Source: Bacteroidota bacterium
GTDB taxonomy: Bacteria; Bacteroidota; Bacteroidia; Chitinophagales; Saprospiraceae
Direction of reading: 5' to 3'
NCBI GenBank assembly: GCA_018969455.1
Contig: JAGWYI010000047.1
Coordinates: 1-13,445 of the forward strand
Length of the DNA stretch: 13,445 nucleotides
Positions within the stretch are counted from its first letter, which is position 1, and every line of letters begins with the position of its first letter. Below, piece by piece: positions 12,125 through 13,445 of this stretch. The translations under genes were made by a program, and so were the position numbers. The notes below the pieces were generated by a model. It was not told the DNA's origin. It saw nothing but the letters and a program-made list of their open reading frames with translations, and did not search any database.

Positions 12125-13445
12125 CTATCGAGCAATCAAAACAGGTATGTTTACGGCATGTCGTACTGCACCCACGGTAGTGCCCAGGATCAAATCCTTC
12201 AAGGTTTTGTGTCCGTGCGAACCCATAACCAAAAAATCGGCCTTGCTTTGTTTTACCAATCGGGGAATAACCTTTTTGGCCGGACCATAACCAATTAAAG
12301 CATCGCAACGGTATCCTAAAATACGCAACTGTTCCACATACAATTCCATGTTGTTTGCATCCGAAGCAGATTCATAGTCGTGAATATCATCGCCCATAAC
12401 CAATGCGCCGGCTGTTTCTACCACATGAATGAGTTTGTAATTGGCTGCTTTACCGCCTACATGCAGCGCATGTTGCAGGGTTTTTTCATCGGCATCGGAA
12501 AAGTCGAGTGCGACGGCTATTTCCCGATAGGTGAATTTTTCCAGTTCGGAAATGGCATTGAATACCCCGTGCGGGGTTTTGGTGCGGGTTTGAGGCAGGC
12601 GAACCAGCATGGGGCGCAATGTAATATACAGCAGTACCAGGGCAGACAAAACCAGCAAGGGGATGACCAGCCATTCCACCACGGTTTTTGTGGCCCCGCC
12701 CGTTTCAAGCCAGCCCTGCACCTGCTGCAGTACCAGGTTTACATTCAGTCCGATGATGATTACGGCGCTGGTCCAACCGGCTAATTTTGCCCAAAAACCA
12801 ATGGCAAAATCGCCCATTCTCGATGCATCGCCCACATAATGCAACAAGGGAATAATGGCAAAACCCAGTTGCATGCTCAAAATTACCTGGCTCAGTACCA
12901 GCATATCGCCGGTAGATTGCTCCCCGGCAATTTGAATCACCAGCAGGGCCGGTACTACTGCCAACAGCCGGGTGATCAGGCGCCGCAACCAGGGGGCTAT
13001 TCGAATGTGTAAATACCCTTCCATCACAATCTGGCCTGCCAAAGTACCGGTAATGGTGCTGCTTTGACCAGCGGCGATCAGCGCAATGGCAAACAAAGTG
13101 GGTGCGTAACTTTTGCCCAGCAAAGGCGCCAGCAACTGGTGTGCATCCTGAATTTCAGAAACCCCGTGATAGCCATTTTTGTAAAAAACGGCGGCAGCCA
13201 GAATCAAAATGGCCGCATTTACAAACAAAGCCAGGTTGAGCGCAATGGCCGAATCGATGATGTTGTATCGAATGGCCCTGCGAATGCCCTGTGGGCTGCG
13301 GTCTATTTTGCGCGATTGTACCAGCGCCGAATGCAGATACAGGTTGTGGGGCATTACCGTGGCTCCAATGATCCCGATGGCAATAAACAAGGCCTCCCCA
13401 TTGGGTATAGAGGGCGCCAGGCCGCCTGCTATTCCGCCCAATTCC
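12125..13445 (-). CDS. mntH: NRAMP metal ion transporter fused to UspA domain (5' partial)
   Basis: The frame enters from the right edge of the window and ends with TAG at 12125-12127, giving about 440 visible residues. The first ~280 are the C-terminal part of a NRAMP (MntH-like) proton-coupled Mn2+/Fe2+ transporter: IIGATVMPHNLYLHSALVQ with the metal-site MPHN of TM6, and AAGQSSTITGTLAGQIVMEG, the NRAMP consensus loop, followed by several membrane helices. A short linker (PQTRTKTPHGVFNAISELEKF) joins it to a universal stress protein domain (about 140 residues, encoded around 12128-12535). That domain has REIAVALDFSDADEKTLQHAL and the ATP-binding motif GSHGHKTLKDLILGTT, spaced as Gx2Gx9G(S/T). 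Such fusions occur in Bacteroidota and place an ATP-sensing module on the cytoplasmic side. The start codon and TM1-5, including the first metal ligands, are outside the window. It lies 50 bases upstream of the PQQ-type lipoprotein gene. Confidence 0.93.
   Translation of the reverse strand, partial: ELGGIAGGLAPSIPNGEALFIAIGIIGATVMPHNLYLHSALVQSRKIDRSPQGIRRAIRYNIIDSAIALNLALFVNAAILILAAAVFYKNGYHGVSEIQDAHQLLAPLLGKSYAPTLFAIALIAAGQSSTITGTLAGQIVMEGYLHIRIAPWLRRLITRLLAVVPALLVIQIAGEQSTGDMLVLSQVILSMQLGFAIIPLLHYVGDASRMGDFAIGFWAKLAGWTSAVIIIGLNVNLVLQQVQGWLETGGATKTVVEWLVIPLLVLSALVLLYITLRPMLVRLPQTRTKTPHGVFNAISELEKFTYREIAVALDFSDADEKTLQHALHVGGKAANYKLIHVVETAGALVMGDDIHDYESASDANNMELYVEQLRILGYRCDALIGYGPAKKVIPRLVKQSKADFLVMGSHGHKTLKDLILGTTVGAVRHAVNIPVLIAR

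Overview
The window looks like a chromosomal segment of a Bacteroidota bacterium, possibly of the Saprospiria/Chitinophagia type; the class is a guess from protein flavour. Supporting this are several matches to the Bacteroidota -7 promoter element TAnnTTTG (3541-3548 on minus, 3561-3568, 5086-5093 and 7326-7333 on plus), the lack of strong Shine-Dalgarno sequences, and protein families typical of the phylum (DUF3667, a metal-site-less amidohydrolase, a NRAMP-UspA fusion, a short MutA-like mutase subunit).

Layout. Positions 4-3520 hold a tight minus-strand operon read right to left: a short methylmalonyl-CoA mutase small-subunit-like protein, a YdeI/DUF1905 protein overlapping it, a fumarylacetoacetate hydrolase-family enzyme and a periplasmic amidohydrolase-like protein. 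Positions 3632-5005 are a repeat-rich island built around a single-copy Y1 (HUH) transposase of the IS200/RAYT type (4381-4848). To its left lie nine near-identical ~59-bp units, each with a GC-rich palindrome, followed by five perfect 16-bp tandem copies. To its right lie the same core motif in inverted orientation and three 25-bp units. GTAG tetranucleotides sit beside the palindromes, as in REP elements. This is the most unusual part of the window: a REP/RAYT-like system with three nested repeat classes sharing one core, and a candidate forward promoter at its left edge.

Positions 5144-7193 carry iscS-iscU-iscA, a compact iron-sulfur assembly operon with a clear -7 promoter element, a perfect 15-bp palindrome in the leader that could be an operator, and a cUUCGg-loop terminator at 7224-7248. 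No iscR, hscBA or fdx is present. Next come a secreted protein of unknown function with its own promoter (7380-7991) and a DUF3667 zinc-ribbon membrane protein (8023-8880, TTG start). Then there is a long imperfect inverted repeat and what appears to be the C-terminal stub of a Fic-family protein.

Positions 9182-13445 hold four minus-strand genes, read right to left: a NRAMP metal transporter fused to a UspA domain (5' end beyond the window), a lipoprotein of the PQQ sugar dehydrogenase/sorbosone dehydrogenase fold, a bile acid:sodium symporter-family transporter and purine nucleoside phosphorylase. The last three are separated by fewer than 10 bases, so they are probably one operon; its shared physiological role is not evident from sequence.
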